Below, piece after piece: positions 18,141 through 25,993 of a stretch of 64,000 bases of DNA. Under the pieces are notes generated by a model. It ran no database searches. It had not been told where the DNA came from and worked only from the letters and a program-made list of their open reading frames with translations. The stretch's first letter is position 1. Each line of letters begins with the position of its first letter. The position numbers were made by a program, and so were the translations under genes. The DNA lies in contig OZ244911.1 of NCBI GenBank assembly GCA_965221765.1, positions 1,860,001 to 1,924,000 of the forward strand, read 5' to 3'. Origin of the DNA: Bin25 sp965221765. Its GTDB lineage: Bacteria; Bacteroidota; Bacteroidia; Flavobacteriales; Flavobacteriaceae.

Positions 18141-19421
18141 ATGATAAAAAATATAACGTGGACTATTTTTTTGATGCCAATTTTTTCCAATGCGCAAAAA
18201 ACCTATATTCATGCTGGAGAATTATTTGATAGTGTAAATGGAAAAACTCTCAAAGAGCAAACAATCATTATTAATAATCATCTCATTGAATCGGTTGAAG
18301 ACGGTTATATAGCCCCTACAGATGATGACACAAAAGTTGTTGATCTAAAGCAGAAAACAGTATATCCTGGATTTATTGATTTACATGTTCATATTGAAAG
18401 TGAAAGTAATCCTAAAACATACCTGCAGCGATTTCAACTAAATCCAGCAGATATCGCTTTTAATTCTTCGGTTTTTGCACTAAAAACTTTAAAATCAGGT
18501 TTTACAACGGTTCGAGATGTTGGAGGAACAGGGGTTAATATAGCGGTTAGAAATGCCATTAATGCTGGAAAAGTCAAGGGTCCTAGAATTTTTACATCAG
18601 GAAAAATAATTTCTTCTACTGGAGGACATGGAGATCCTACTAATGGATGGCGAGATGATATAAAAGGCGACCCAGGTCCCAAAGAAGGTGTCGTGAATTC
18701 TCTTGATGATGCCAAGAAAGCAGTTCGTCAACGGTATAAAAATGGTGCCGATTGGATAAAAATTACGGCAACAGGTGGTGTGTTAAGTGTTGCTAAAAGT
18801 GGACAGAATCCGCAGTTTTTTGAAGATGAAATCAAGGCAATCATTGAAACAGCTACGGACTACGGAATGAAAGTCGCCGCTCATGCTCATGGAGAAGAGG
18901 GTATTATCAGAGCCATTAGGGCAGGAGTCACCACCATCGAACATGGAACTCTAATGAGTGAAAGTACCATGGAATTAATGGTAAAAGAAAACGTATATCT
19001 TGTTCCAACACTTACGGCAGGCAAGGCAGTCGCCCAATACGCTGATATACCCGGATATTATCCAGCCATTGTGGTCCCTAAAGCAAAATCGATAGGAGCT
19101 CAAATACAAGAAACTTTTGGAAAAGCGTATAGGAGAGGGGTCCCAATCGCATTTGGGACGGATGCAGGAGTGTTCCCTCATGGAGACAATGCCAAAGAGT
19201 TTTATTATATGGTGGAAGCAGGAATGCCAGCGGTGGTAGCTCTTCAGTCTGCGACAATAGTAGCAGCTAAATTGCTTGATCAAGAAAATTTAATAGGCAA
19301 GATAGCACCTGGGTATTATGCCGATATTGTGGGTTCTGATGAAAATGCGATTGATAATATTAAAACTCTTCAAAAAATTACTTTTGTTATGAAAGATGGA
19401 AAAATTTACAGTCACAAATAA
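18141..19421 (+). CDS. Exported amidohydrolase, imidazolonepropionase/Xaa-Pro dipeptidase-like
   Basis: Metal-dependent amidohydrolase (426 aa) with an N-terminal signal peptide ending around FSNAQ, so probably periplasmic. Metal ligands are visible: the DLHVH motif (H82, H84), KITATGG (candidate bridging Lys), AHAHGEEG, TIEHGT and GTDAGVFPHG. The order and spacing match the subgroup that cleaves prolyl dipeptides and is annotated as imidazolonepropionase-like. The exact substrate is unknown. It is a single gene, convergent with the glutamine cyclotransferase gene. Confidence 0.88.
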   Translation: MIKNITWTIFLMPIFSNAQKTYIHAGELFDSVNGKTLKEQTIIINNHLIESVEDGYIAPTDDDTKVVDLKQKTVYPGFIDLHVHIESESNPKTYLQRFQLNPADIAFNSSVFALKTLKSGFTTVRDVGGTGVNIAVRNAINAGKVKGPRIFTSGKIISSTGGHGDPTNGWRDDIKGDPGPKEGVVNSLDDAKKAVRQRYKNGADWIKITATGGVLSVAKSGQNPQFFEDEIKAIIETATDYGMKVAAHAHGEEGIIRAIRAGVTTIEHGTLMSESTMELMVKENVYLVPTLTAGKAVAQYADIPGYYPAIVVPKAKSIGAQIQETFGKAYRRGVPIAFGTDAGVFPHGDNAKEFYYMVEAGMPAVVALQSATIVAAKLLDQENLIGKIAPGYYADIVGSDENAIDNIKTLQKITFVMKDGKIYSHK

Positions 19422-19471
19422 CCATAGGGTTTCTTGATCGGTTTCAAAGTGGATAAATACATTCGATAGAA

Positions 19472-20500
19472 TTATTTTCTTGGAATTATGGCTACCTCAA
19501 AGAGTTTATTCCAGTTTTTTCCGGTGACAAAGAACGTTTTTCTTTCATGATGATAGGCAATACCATTGAGCACATCGGGATTTGCGTTGGCATCAACGAG
19601 TTCTTTTAATCCTTCAAAATTCACAAGACCAACAACGAGTCCATTTTTTGGATCTATAATGACAACCACATCACGTTCAAGTTGATAGGTATTGGCATAT
19701 ATATATCCATCATGATATTCTAACTCATTGATTTTTTGGATAGTATTTCTATGGGTAGTGGCCTGTATTTTGTCGATTTCTTTAAATGATTGACTGTCTA
19801 AAGACCAAATTTGATGGGTGCCATCGGATTTGAAAAGTATAGTACCATCATTGCAAAGTCCCCACCCTTCTTGACTTTCACCATAGTCAAAAGAATGTTT
19901 TAATTCCATGGTTTTTAAATCATAGATAAATCCAATTTTTGAAGTCCAAGTCAATTGAATGATTTCATCATTCATGATGGTGATCCCTTCACCAAAATAG
20001 GAATCGTCTAATGGAATACTTTTTAAAACCTTTCCGGTTTTATAATCTACTTTTCGTAGGGTCGATTGTCCTCTTAAGCCTGTACTTTCATAGAGTGTAT
20101 CACCATGGAATTCCAATCCTTGTGTATAAGCTGTCGGGTCGTGATGATAGGTATTGAGTACTTCATAACCATAGAGTTGTGGCGAAACATTTGAGTAAAT
20201 ATTGATTTTTTTTTTAGCAAAGTAGCTCTTCCCATTGATGTATCCAGTTGCATTTAAAGTTTGTTCTCCCAATGACTCATTATTTAACATATGTGGCGGG
20301 TTGATGGGGATACCATTGAGCTCAAATAGTATCGAATCTAAATAAACCCCTTTACTTTTGATATTTACTTTTAAGGAATCTCCCCAAGTTAGTCTTCCGG
20401 CCTTGGGAACATCTATCGTTAATCGAGATTTATTATTATCATTACATGTTAATAACGACCATAACAAGAAGGGAAGGATACTGAGTTGCATTTTTTTCAT
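19472..20500 (-). CDS. Glutaminyl-peptide cyclotransferase, lipoprotein
   Basis: Plant-type glutamine cyclotransferase (five-bladed beta-propeller), which turns N-terminal Gln into pyroglutamate. The start at 20500 gives the lipoprotein signal MKKMQLSILPFLLWSLLTC. The longer frame from 20611 would run back into the SRP RNA and is rejected. Motifs: VLNTYHHDPTAYTQGLEF, LYESTGLRGQSTLRKVD, FGEGITIMNDEIIQLTWTSK, LKHSFDYGESQEGWGLC and the late NPDVLNGIAYHHERKTFFVT. The first 100 residues form an extra N-terminal beta domain, as in other Bacteroidota members. Protein of 342 aa. Confidence 0.9.
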   Translation of the reverse strand: MKKMQLSILPFLLWSLLTCNDNNKSRLTIDVPKAGRLTWGDSLKVNIKSKGVYLDSILFELNGIPINPPHMLNNESLGEQTLNATGYINGKSYFAKKKINIYSNVSPQLYGYEVLNTYHHDPTAYTQGLEFHGDTLYESTGLRGQSTLRKVDYKTGKVLKSIPLDDSYFGEGITIMNDEIIQLTWTSKIGFIYDLKTMELKHSFDYGESQEGWGLCNDGTILFKSDGTHQIWSLDSQSFKEIDKIQATTHRNTIQKINELEYHDGYIYANTYQLERDVVVIIDPKNGLVVGLVNFEGLKELVDANANPDVLNGIAYHHERKTFFVTGKNWNKLFEVAIIPRK

Positions 20501-20555
20501 TGAAATCAAATTTAACAAATAGCACTTTTGTTCATGGTATAATATATTTTTACAC

Positions 20556-20651
20556 TGGCAAGTTCTATACAACCAGCTCCTGCCAAGTCCCCCAGGGTGG
20601 GAACACAGCAAGGGTAGGTAGTTGTAGCGGTGTGATGTAGGTCGCTTGCCA
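20556..20651 (+). ncRNA. ffs: Bacterial signal recognition particle RNA (small type)
   Basis: A 96-nt element whose ends pair (TGGCAAG at 20556-20562 with CTTGCCA at 20645-20651), followed at once by a T run (20652-20657) that can end transcription. The apical part, GTCCCCCAGGGTGGGAACAC then AGCAAGGGTAG, resembles the conserved SRP RNA tip loop and asymmetric bulge recognised by Ffh. An AT-rich stretch with TATATTTT lies just upstream. It sits in the gap between two divergent genes. Confidence 0.82.
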
Positions 20652-20657
20652 TTTTTT
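20652..20657 (+). terminator. T run ending the SRP RNA
   Basis: Six T follow the closing stem of the SRP RNA, only six bases before the ATG of the SDR gene. The RNA's own terminal helix would act as the terminator stem. Confidence 0.5.
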
Positions 20658-20662
20658 AATTG

Positions 20663-21472
20663 ATGTCGAAAGTTGTATTAATTACGGGGGCTTCTTCTGG
20701 ATTGGGCTGTACGACGGCTAAATATTTAGCACAAAGAGGATACATTGTTTATGGAACATCAAGATTTCCTCAAAAATATGCTAGCATCACAGATTTTCAA
20801 CTACTAAAAATGGATGTCATATCTAAAGAATCTATAAAAGAGTGTGTGAACCAGGTCATCCAATCGGCTAGAAAAATAGATGTACTTATCTGCAATGCCG
20901 GTTTGGGGATGATTGGGCCTCTAGAATCTGTTGATCAGAAAAGTATTGAAACTCTTTTTCAAACCAATGTCATGGGAGTCTTATCCGTCATTCAGGAAGT
21001 TTTGCCTCATATGAGACAATCTAGCAATGGATTTATATTAAATATTTCATCTATTGCTGGATATATGGGATTACCTTACCGAGGTATCTATTCAGCAACC
21101 AAGTCAGCATTGGATAAATTAACCGAGTCATTACGTTTAGAGGTCATGGAATTTGGTATCAAGGTGTCTGCTTTGGCGCCTGGTTCGTTTGCCACACCCA
21201 TTACCAATCGAAGAGTGACCGTTGATGTCGATGAATCGTCTCCCTATTATAATTCATTTCGACGGATACATCAAAAAATTGATCAAGATGTTAATCAGGG
21301 TGGAAATCCCCATGATGTTGCAAAAATGATTCACAGAATCATCAACAAGAACAAGCCTAAAATTCATTACCGAGTCGGGCCATCCACACAAAAATTGGCG
21401 ATCATTTTAAAAGATTTCCTACCTGGAAAGACTTATGAGAAAATATTAAAAAACCATTATCAATTAAAATAA
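20663..21472 (+). CDS. SDR family oxidoreductase
   Basis: Classical short-chain dehydrogenase/reductase (269 aa). The ATG at 20663 is used; a TTG one codon earlier is less likely. The cofactor motif TGASSGLG begins at residue 8, CNAGLG follows at about 78, the catalytic Ser is in NISSIAGYMG and the YxxxK pair is Y143/K147 (YSATKSALDK). Substrate specificity cannot be inferred. The next gene, an aldolase, starts 7 nt after the stop, so the two form an operon. The start lies only 11 nt after the end of the SRP RNA. Confidence 0.9.
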   Translation: MSKVVLITGASSGLGCTTAKYLAQRGYIVYGTSRFPQKYASITDFQLLKMDVISKESIKECVNQVIQSARKIDVLICNAGLGMIGPLESVDQKSIETLFQTNVMGVLSVIQEVLPHMRQSSNGFILNISSIAGYMGLPYRGIYSATKSALDKLTESLRLEVMEFGIKVSALAPGSFATPITNRRVTVDVDESSPYYNSFRRIHQKIDQDVNQGGNPHDVAKMIHRIINKNKPKIHYRVGPSTQKLAIILKDFLPGKTYEKILKNHYQLK

Positions 21473-21479
21473 TACCATC

Positions 21480-22133
21480 ATGAAGTTTTTTATCGATACG
21501 GCAAATTTGGATCAAATTGCTGAAGCACAAGAATTAGGATGTTTGGATGGTGTAACCACCAATCCATCCTTAATGGCTAAAGAAGGCATCAAAGGACATG
21601 ATAAGGTTATACGGCATTATCGAGATATATGCAATATCGTTTCTGGAGATGTTTCTGCAGAAGTGATTTCGGTTGACTTTGGTGAAATTGTTAGAGAAGG
21701 AAAAGAATTAGCCTCCATAAATCCTCAGATTGTTGTTAAAGTACCCATGATTGAACAAGGGATTCGTGCATTAAGGTACTTTACTGATCATGGTATTAGG
21801 ACTAATTGCACTTTGGTGTTTTCAGTTGGTCAAGCGCTGTTGGCTGCTAAAGCTGGAGCATCTTATGTTTCTCCATTTATCGGTCGGCTAGATGATATAT
21901 CGAGTGATGGGTTGGCATTGATTGAAGAGATTCGTTTGGTTTATGATAATTATGGTTTTGAAACCGAAATTTTAGCGGCTTCTATTCGCCATACCATGCA
22001 CATAGTCAATTGTGCTAAAATTGGTGCCGACGTCGTTACGAGTCCGTTAGATGCTATCAAGGGTTTGTTAAGACATCCTTTGACAGACATTGGATTGAAA
22101 AAGTTTCTTTCGGATCATAGACAATCGTTATAA
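21480..22133 (+). CDS. fsa: Fructose-6-phosphate aldolase / transaldolase-like protein
   Basis: Short transaldolase-family TIM barrel (217 aa). MKFFIDTANLDQIAEA at the start, DGVTTNPSLMAKEG (24-37), the Schiff-base lysine K87 in IVVKVPM, GIRTNCTLVFSVGQALLAAK, GASYVSPFIGRLDDI and ILAASIRHTMHI are all diagnostic. Family members are either fructose-6-phosphate aldolases or small transaldolases of the pentose-phosphate pathway; sequence alone does not separate them safely. It is co-directional with the SDR gene. Confidence 0.9.
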   Translation: MKFFIDTANLDQIAEAQELGCLDGVTTNPSLMAKEGIKGHDKVIRHYRDICNIVSGDVSAEVISVDFGEIVREGKELASINPQIVVKVPMIEQGIRALRYFTDHGIRTNCTLVFSVGQALLAAKAGASYVSPFIGRLDDISSDGLALIEEIRLVYDNYGFETEILAASIRHTMHIVNCAKIGADVVTSPLDAIKGLLRHPLTDIGLKKFLSDHRQSL

Positions 22134-22489
22134 ATCATTCTTTATCAAAGAGATAAGTTAAGTATCTCCGATCGGTTTAGGTGGCCGGTTGTTGTAGGAT
22201 TAAGATTTCTAATACTAAGTTGCGTTTTGAATTACTTTTAAATTCATAAAGTATTTTTTGTTTTTTTAACTACACTTGATCTCTCAAAGCGATAATAAGA
22301 GTAAATCAAGTTCATATAATTCAGAAAACAAATTAGTATTGGGTGTCCCTCTATAGTAGACAGGTTGATTGACGAATCAAAACTGAAACAACCATCAATA
22401 GAAGAGATATTAAATCACCGAATAAACCGAGAGTTCACGCTTTAAAAAATCACTACTATTCCACACAAATAGTAGTCGTGTTAATGAAA
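22134..22489. other. Intergenic region after the aldolase gene
   Basis: About 350 bp. It holds the terminator of the minus-strand BspA-like gene (separate entry) and a short plus-strand protein-like phrase, VDRLIDESKLKQPSIEEILN at about 22355-22430, which may be a transposon or gene remnant. No intact gene was seen. Confidence 0.5.
22446..22476 (-). terminator. Rho-independent terminator of the BspA-like gene
   Basis: Perfect 9-bp stem ACTACTATT (22452-22460) / AATAGTAGT (22468-22476) with a 7-nt loop. Read on the minus strand it is followed by G-A and a run of six T, 14 nt after the stop codon of the BspA-like gene. Confidence 0.75.
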
Positions 22490-23189
22490 TTATGGAGTGC
22501 AATTACTAAATGGAGGATGATTTGATTGGCTAAAGGCTGAACGACCAGAAAATGTTGTGCAAGATGTAACACTATTCACATCCCACCCAGTAAGATCTTG
22601 GTCAAAGTCAGAAGTTTCAAAAAACATACCAGTCATATCGGTGACCTCACTGACATCCCAATCCTCGATATCTTGGCTAGTTTTACTGAAAAATAGATCA
22701 GTCATATTGGTCACCAAAGTAGTACACACGGCATTGGTCTTATCAGCCGCCGCCCATGCTTTGAGCGAGGCATTATCCACGATGGTATATTGGGTCCCAT
22801 CGAGGGTGGCTTTTTGTCCCACGTACTGGGCGGGATTTTGCAGCACGGGATTGAGGATGACCTTGATCCCATTAGCATGTTTTTTTAGCAAGGGGGAACA
22901 CGTATCTCCACTAGAAATTTGATTGCCATGACAATCTTTGTTTTGGGGTGAAGGGGGCGGGACAGACCGCTTCCACCGGAATTGGGCGTCCCTTACAGTT
23001 TTTGGTCTGTGTGGAAGGCGAAGGACAGTCTTCTTCCATAGGAATGGGCTGTTCGTTACAGTTTTTGGTTTGGGGGCGACGAGGGCAGGGTTAATCAGGG
23101 GGGTAGGAATGCCATCGCAATCTTTGGTTTCTTCGGTACTCTGTAAGACACAAGAGGTAAACCGAGGCAACCAAGCGGGGGTGAAGGGG
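22490..23189 (-). pseudogene. BspA-like repeat lipoprotein, 3' part (split by IS4-type element)
   Basis: C-terminal half of the gene whose 5' half lies at 24619-25457. It contains a cysteine mini-linker region (ETKDCDG..), a DUF285-type header (HANGIKVILNPVLQNPAQYV, then VDNASLKAWAAADKTNAVC) and two BspA-type 25-residue repeats (VSEVTDMTGMFFETSDFDQD, LTGWDVNSVTSC). It ends HPPFSNCTP, like the big homologue's PSFTNCTP. Between the first linker and QNKDC the reading frame is shifted: a different frame reads QTKNCNEQPIPMEEDCP and QTKNCKGRPIPVEAVCP, so two compensating indels near C5 runs have altered about 40 residues. A frame continuous with the 5' half is open up to the insertion point. Confidence 0.8.
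23179..23189 (+). repeat. Left target-site duplication of the IS4-type element
   Basis: GGGTGAAGGGG abuts the left terminal repeat. The right flank at 24619-24629 reads GGGTAAAGGCA: the first nine bases differ at one position. Both encode the same Phe-Thr-Pro codons of the split gene in the same phase. Confidence 0.6.
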
Positions 23190-23199
23190 CATAAGTGTT

Positions 23200-24495
23200 A
23201 ACTTGTTTTTTAGATAGCTTGAAATAGTGTTTTATTTGATAGGTTCTCCGTCTTGCAGGTTCTTTGAGCTATTTGGAAATAGTTTTCCAATGCGCCATCA
23301 TGTCGTTTAATCCCATATAGGGTTCGATGGTTCGCAATACTTGATTCAGAGCAAACTTAAAATCTCGCCATTCACTGCGTCTAGAGTGTGTAGCCCCAGG
23401 GGGAAAAAGTCCGTGCATAGCGGACGATTTTTTCGATCAACAAAGCCACTATGAGTTTTCCATAGAGCCATGCTTGGGAACTCTCTTCATCTATTTTGGG
23501 GAGATGTCCGAGTTGGGCTAATGATTTGAATCGTTTAAACACGAGTTCGACCTGCCAACGTAATCGATACCTTTCTAAAATCTCTTTTTTTGAATACTCA
23601 TCGGTAGGAAAGGTAGTAAACAAAATGACATAGCGTGCATAGCGTAAGGTGGTTTTTCTCGGCTGACGTTTTTTCTTTTGGGCTTCTTTGAGGATTTGTT
23701 TTTCTGCTCCTTGGATGGCTTCATCGGTTTTATGTAAGGCACAAAGGCGTCCTTGGAGGGGTGGCGATGTTTTCGCGTAGACGTTCCACACCCCCATGGT
23801 GCCTGCCTGCTTGAGAGATTCGACGGCCGCTAATAAATCTCATGATTGACCTGGCGGGGTTTCAAACGATAAGGTACCGGTATTCACTCGAAGGGTCACG
23901 CAGCCACCACAGGCGGCCACATATTGGATGCCCGAAGAGGTCGCATAGCCATGGTCGGCCAAAATATAGTCGCCTTTCCGGATCGGAAATTGCTGGAATG
24001 ATTCCCCCGTGCCTTTTCCTTTGGTCGCGGTGAGTTTGAAAAAATCGCACCCTAAGGTTGGCAATGTGATGCTGTAATACAATCGCCATAAGGAACTGGT
24101 ACTTCCCTGCTCACTAATGTGGGTGCATCAAAGGCACGCATCTGATGACTCGTCCCTTCAAAAAACCCAATCCCATGTTCTTGAAAGAGGTCCACACACA
24201 TCGGACGTAACCAAGTTCGTGATTTTTTAAGACGTTTGAACAAGGCCACCGAAGAGAGATATGCGATCTGAGACTGCCTCGCCCGGACAACCGTCTTTCG
24301 TAAGGAATAGCCACATCCCAGGTGAATCAATAAGGTCCGGAGGAGATTCTCTAGCGTTTTATCTTGACGTAAGCCACGTAAAGCACCCGATTCTTCGGCT
24401 AACTATTGCCAATTGGTCGGCAGAAATGAGGTCAACACCAACCAATCATCTTCGAGAGGAGCGCGCGTGACTGTTTTCTTCATTTGGTTGATCAT
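23200..24495 (-). pseudogene. IS4-family transposase, decayed
   Basis: From ATG 24495: MINQMKKTVTRAPLEDDWLV, a TAG after LPTNWQ, LAEESGALRGLRQDKTLENL, MRAFDAP (first catalytic Asp region), a frameshift near 24060-24080, GCDFFKLTATKGKGTGESFQ, YILADHGYATSSGIQYVAAC (second Asp), an in-frame TGA at 23840-23842, then ARYVILFTTFPTDEYSKKEI and the YREK signature YRLRWQVELVFKRFK with the third acidic residue. The tail continues with FALNQVLRTIEPYMGLNDMM to another stop. Order and YREK motif identify IS4-type transposases. Three or more lesions make it inactive. Confidence 0.85.
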
Positions 24496-24599
24496 GGTTC
24501 CATCATTCTTCACCAAAAAATGATCGCCAAAGGAACACCATTTCCTCATCTAAAGGCGATCATTCCTTGGTTAAGGGAATGTAGAAATAATCAATTCAT

Positions 24600-24618
24600 A
24601 AACAAGTTAATGCTTATG
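24600..24618 (+). repeat. Right terminal inverted repeat of the IS4-type element
   Basis: AAACAAGTTAATGCTTATG, the reverse complement of the left end (23190-23208) except for two positions. Confidence 0.8.
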
Positions 24619-25457
24619 GGGTAAAGGCACTCTGTTGAGCAAACTGATGGCAATCGGTCACTTGTGAGACGGTCCACTGGCTGAGATCTTGTTGGAAAGC
24701 GGTGGCTCCTTGGAACATCTGTCGCATGGTGGTGACCTTGCGGACGTCCCACTGGCCGATATCTTGATTAAAGGCGGTGGCTCCCTGGAAGAGTTTTTGC
24801 ATGGTGGTGACCTTGCGGACGTCCCACTGGCCGATATCTTGATTAAAGGCGGTGGCTCCCTGGAAGAGTTTTTGCATGGTGGTGACGTTGCTGACATCCC
24901 ACGAGCGGATATCGGCATTAAAGGTGTCTTGGCTCCGGAAGAGATTGCGCAGATTGGTAACAAAGGTGGTATTGATGGTTTCGAGGGCCGACCAGTCTTG
25001 TTGTTGGATGAGGGTTCGTAGGGCGGTTTGATCCACGATGCGGATGGCTAGGGGCTCTGGGTGTTCTGGGTGGGCCAGGAGCTTGGTTTGTCCGATGAAT
25101 CGTTCTCCTTGGGGTCGGCTTCGGATGGTGAGCCCATTGGTATCGAGATACAAAGGGGTATCGAGGGTGAGTCGGGCGGTGATGGTACAGTCTTTTTGGA
25201 CTAGGAGTTCCAGGGTGTTTTGTTGGGGGTCGAACGACCCACAATCGCTTTGCCACTGCTGGAGTTGATAATGGGGTTGTAGGGTGAGGGTCACGGTGAT
25301 GGTTTGGCCATGGGGGACGGTTTGGCTAGGGGTCATGGTGCCGCCTGCATTGGCGGTGGTGGTCGGTGGCAGAATAGGGGTTGTCTCGGGCGAACCGGTC
25401 TTACCGCAGGAACCCATCAAGAATAGCAGACCGAGGGTCAAAAACACCCCCCCCCAT
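24619..25457 (-). pseudogene. BspA-like repeat lipoprotein, 5' part, with ATG-G9 start
   Basis: N-terminal half of a surface lipoprotein. The signal FLTLGLLFLMGSC has a lipobox ending in Cys, followed by a Pro/Thr linker, one InlB-B-like repeat (TANAGGTMTPSQTVPHGQTI, then LQQWQSDCGSFDPQQ) and a DUF285 header with four BspA repeats (DTFNADIRSWDVSNVTTM, ATAFNQDIGQWDVRKVTT twice). The only ATG is at 25455-25457 and is followed directly by G9, which puts it out of frame. With G8 it reads MGGVFLTLGLLFLMGSC. In the present sequence translation could start only at a GTG at 25447. The frame leaves the gene at the IS4-type element, where a TAA follows AFTP. Joined to the 3' half across one copy of the target duplication it stays in frame (..QQSAFTPAWLPRFTSC..). 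Confidence 0.82.
25447..25455 (+). repeat. C9 tract at the start codon of the BspA-like lipoprotein gene (G9 in coding strand)
   Basis: On the minus strand the sequence is AAAATGGGGGGGGGTGTTTT: the last base of the ATG is the first G of the run. Run length sets whether this ATG is in frame with the lipoprotein signal peptide. Confidence 0.93.
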
Positions 25458-25993
25458 TTTATGGGGGATTCTGGATGCCTAAGAAATCAACGGCGAAAAA
25501 TCTATCATCATGGTTTGGTCGTCACCTAAATGATAAGACGAAATTACATAAATTTTATTTATGTTGGGTCGTGGATAAATGCAGGTGGTGATGTCTAGGT
25601 GAAAGGAGACTAATCGAGTATGAAAAGTGATTTAAAACGTAAATTGGTATAATTATGCGGATTAATTGGTAAATAGTCCGCATAGAATGATGAAAATCAT
25701 TTTTATTATTGGAGACTTTAAAACCAATTAATTGATGGCGTATAAATTTTGTTGTACCCTATAAAATAATATTAGGTTCAAGTTTAGGGGTTTATTTTTA
25801 ACAAGAACTTCAATACTATTAAGATATTTTTGATCGGTCCTTTAAAACTCGATGGATTGATAATACAAAACAATCTTTCGATTGTGAATAAAAATAATGG
25901 CGCTAAATAATTTTTTTTAAGTTCGATTACTAAATAATTATTAAATTAGCTTTCATCTTTAATGGTTGAATCTACAAATTTTTATTCTTTAGT
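25458..25993. other. Intergenic region between the BspA-like gene and susC
   Basis: About 535 bp, AT-rich, without coding potential. It must hold divergent promoters. TAGCTTTC at 25947-25954 is a 7/8 match to the Bacteroidota -7 element on the susC side, but a well-placed TTTG was not found. Confidence 0.5.

Larger units (their letters stand above)
23190..24618 (-). mobile_element. IS4-family-like insertion sequence (inactive), 1429 bp
   Basis: Bounded by 19-bp imperfect terminal inverted repeats: CATAAGTGTTAACTTGTTT (23190-23208) and AAACAAGTTAATGCTTATG (24600-24618), with two mismatches. It is flanked by a 9-11-bp imperfect target duplication. It carries one transposase gene, broken in several places. 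It inserted into the BspA-like lipoprotein gene in the same orientation as that gene. Confidence 0.82.

Noticed and set aside
20501..20611. N-terminal extension of the glutamine cyclotransferase
   Set aside because: It runs antisense through the SRP RNA; the lipoprotein signal begins at 20500.
23190..24618. Active, recently acquired insertion sequence
   Set aside because: The transposase has nonsense codons and frameshifts, the terminal repeats differ at two positions and the target duplication has drifted.
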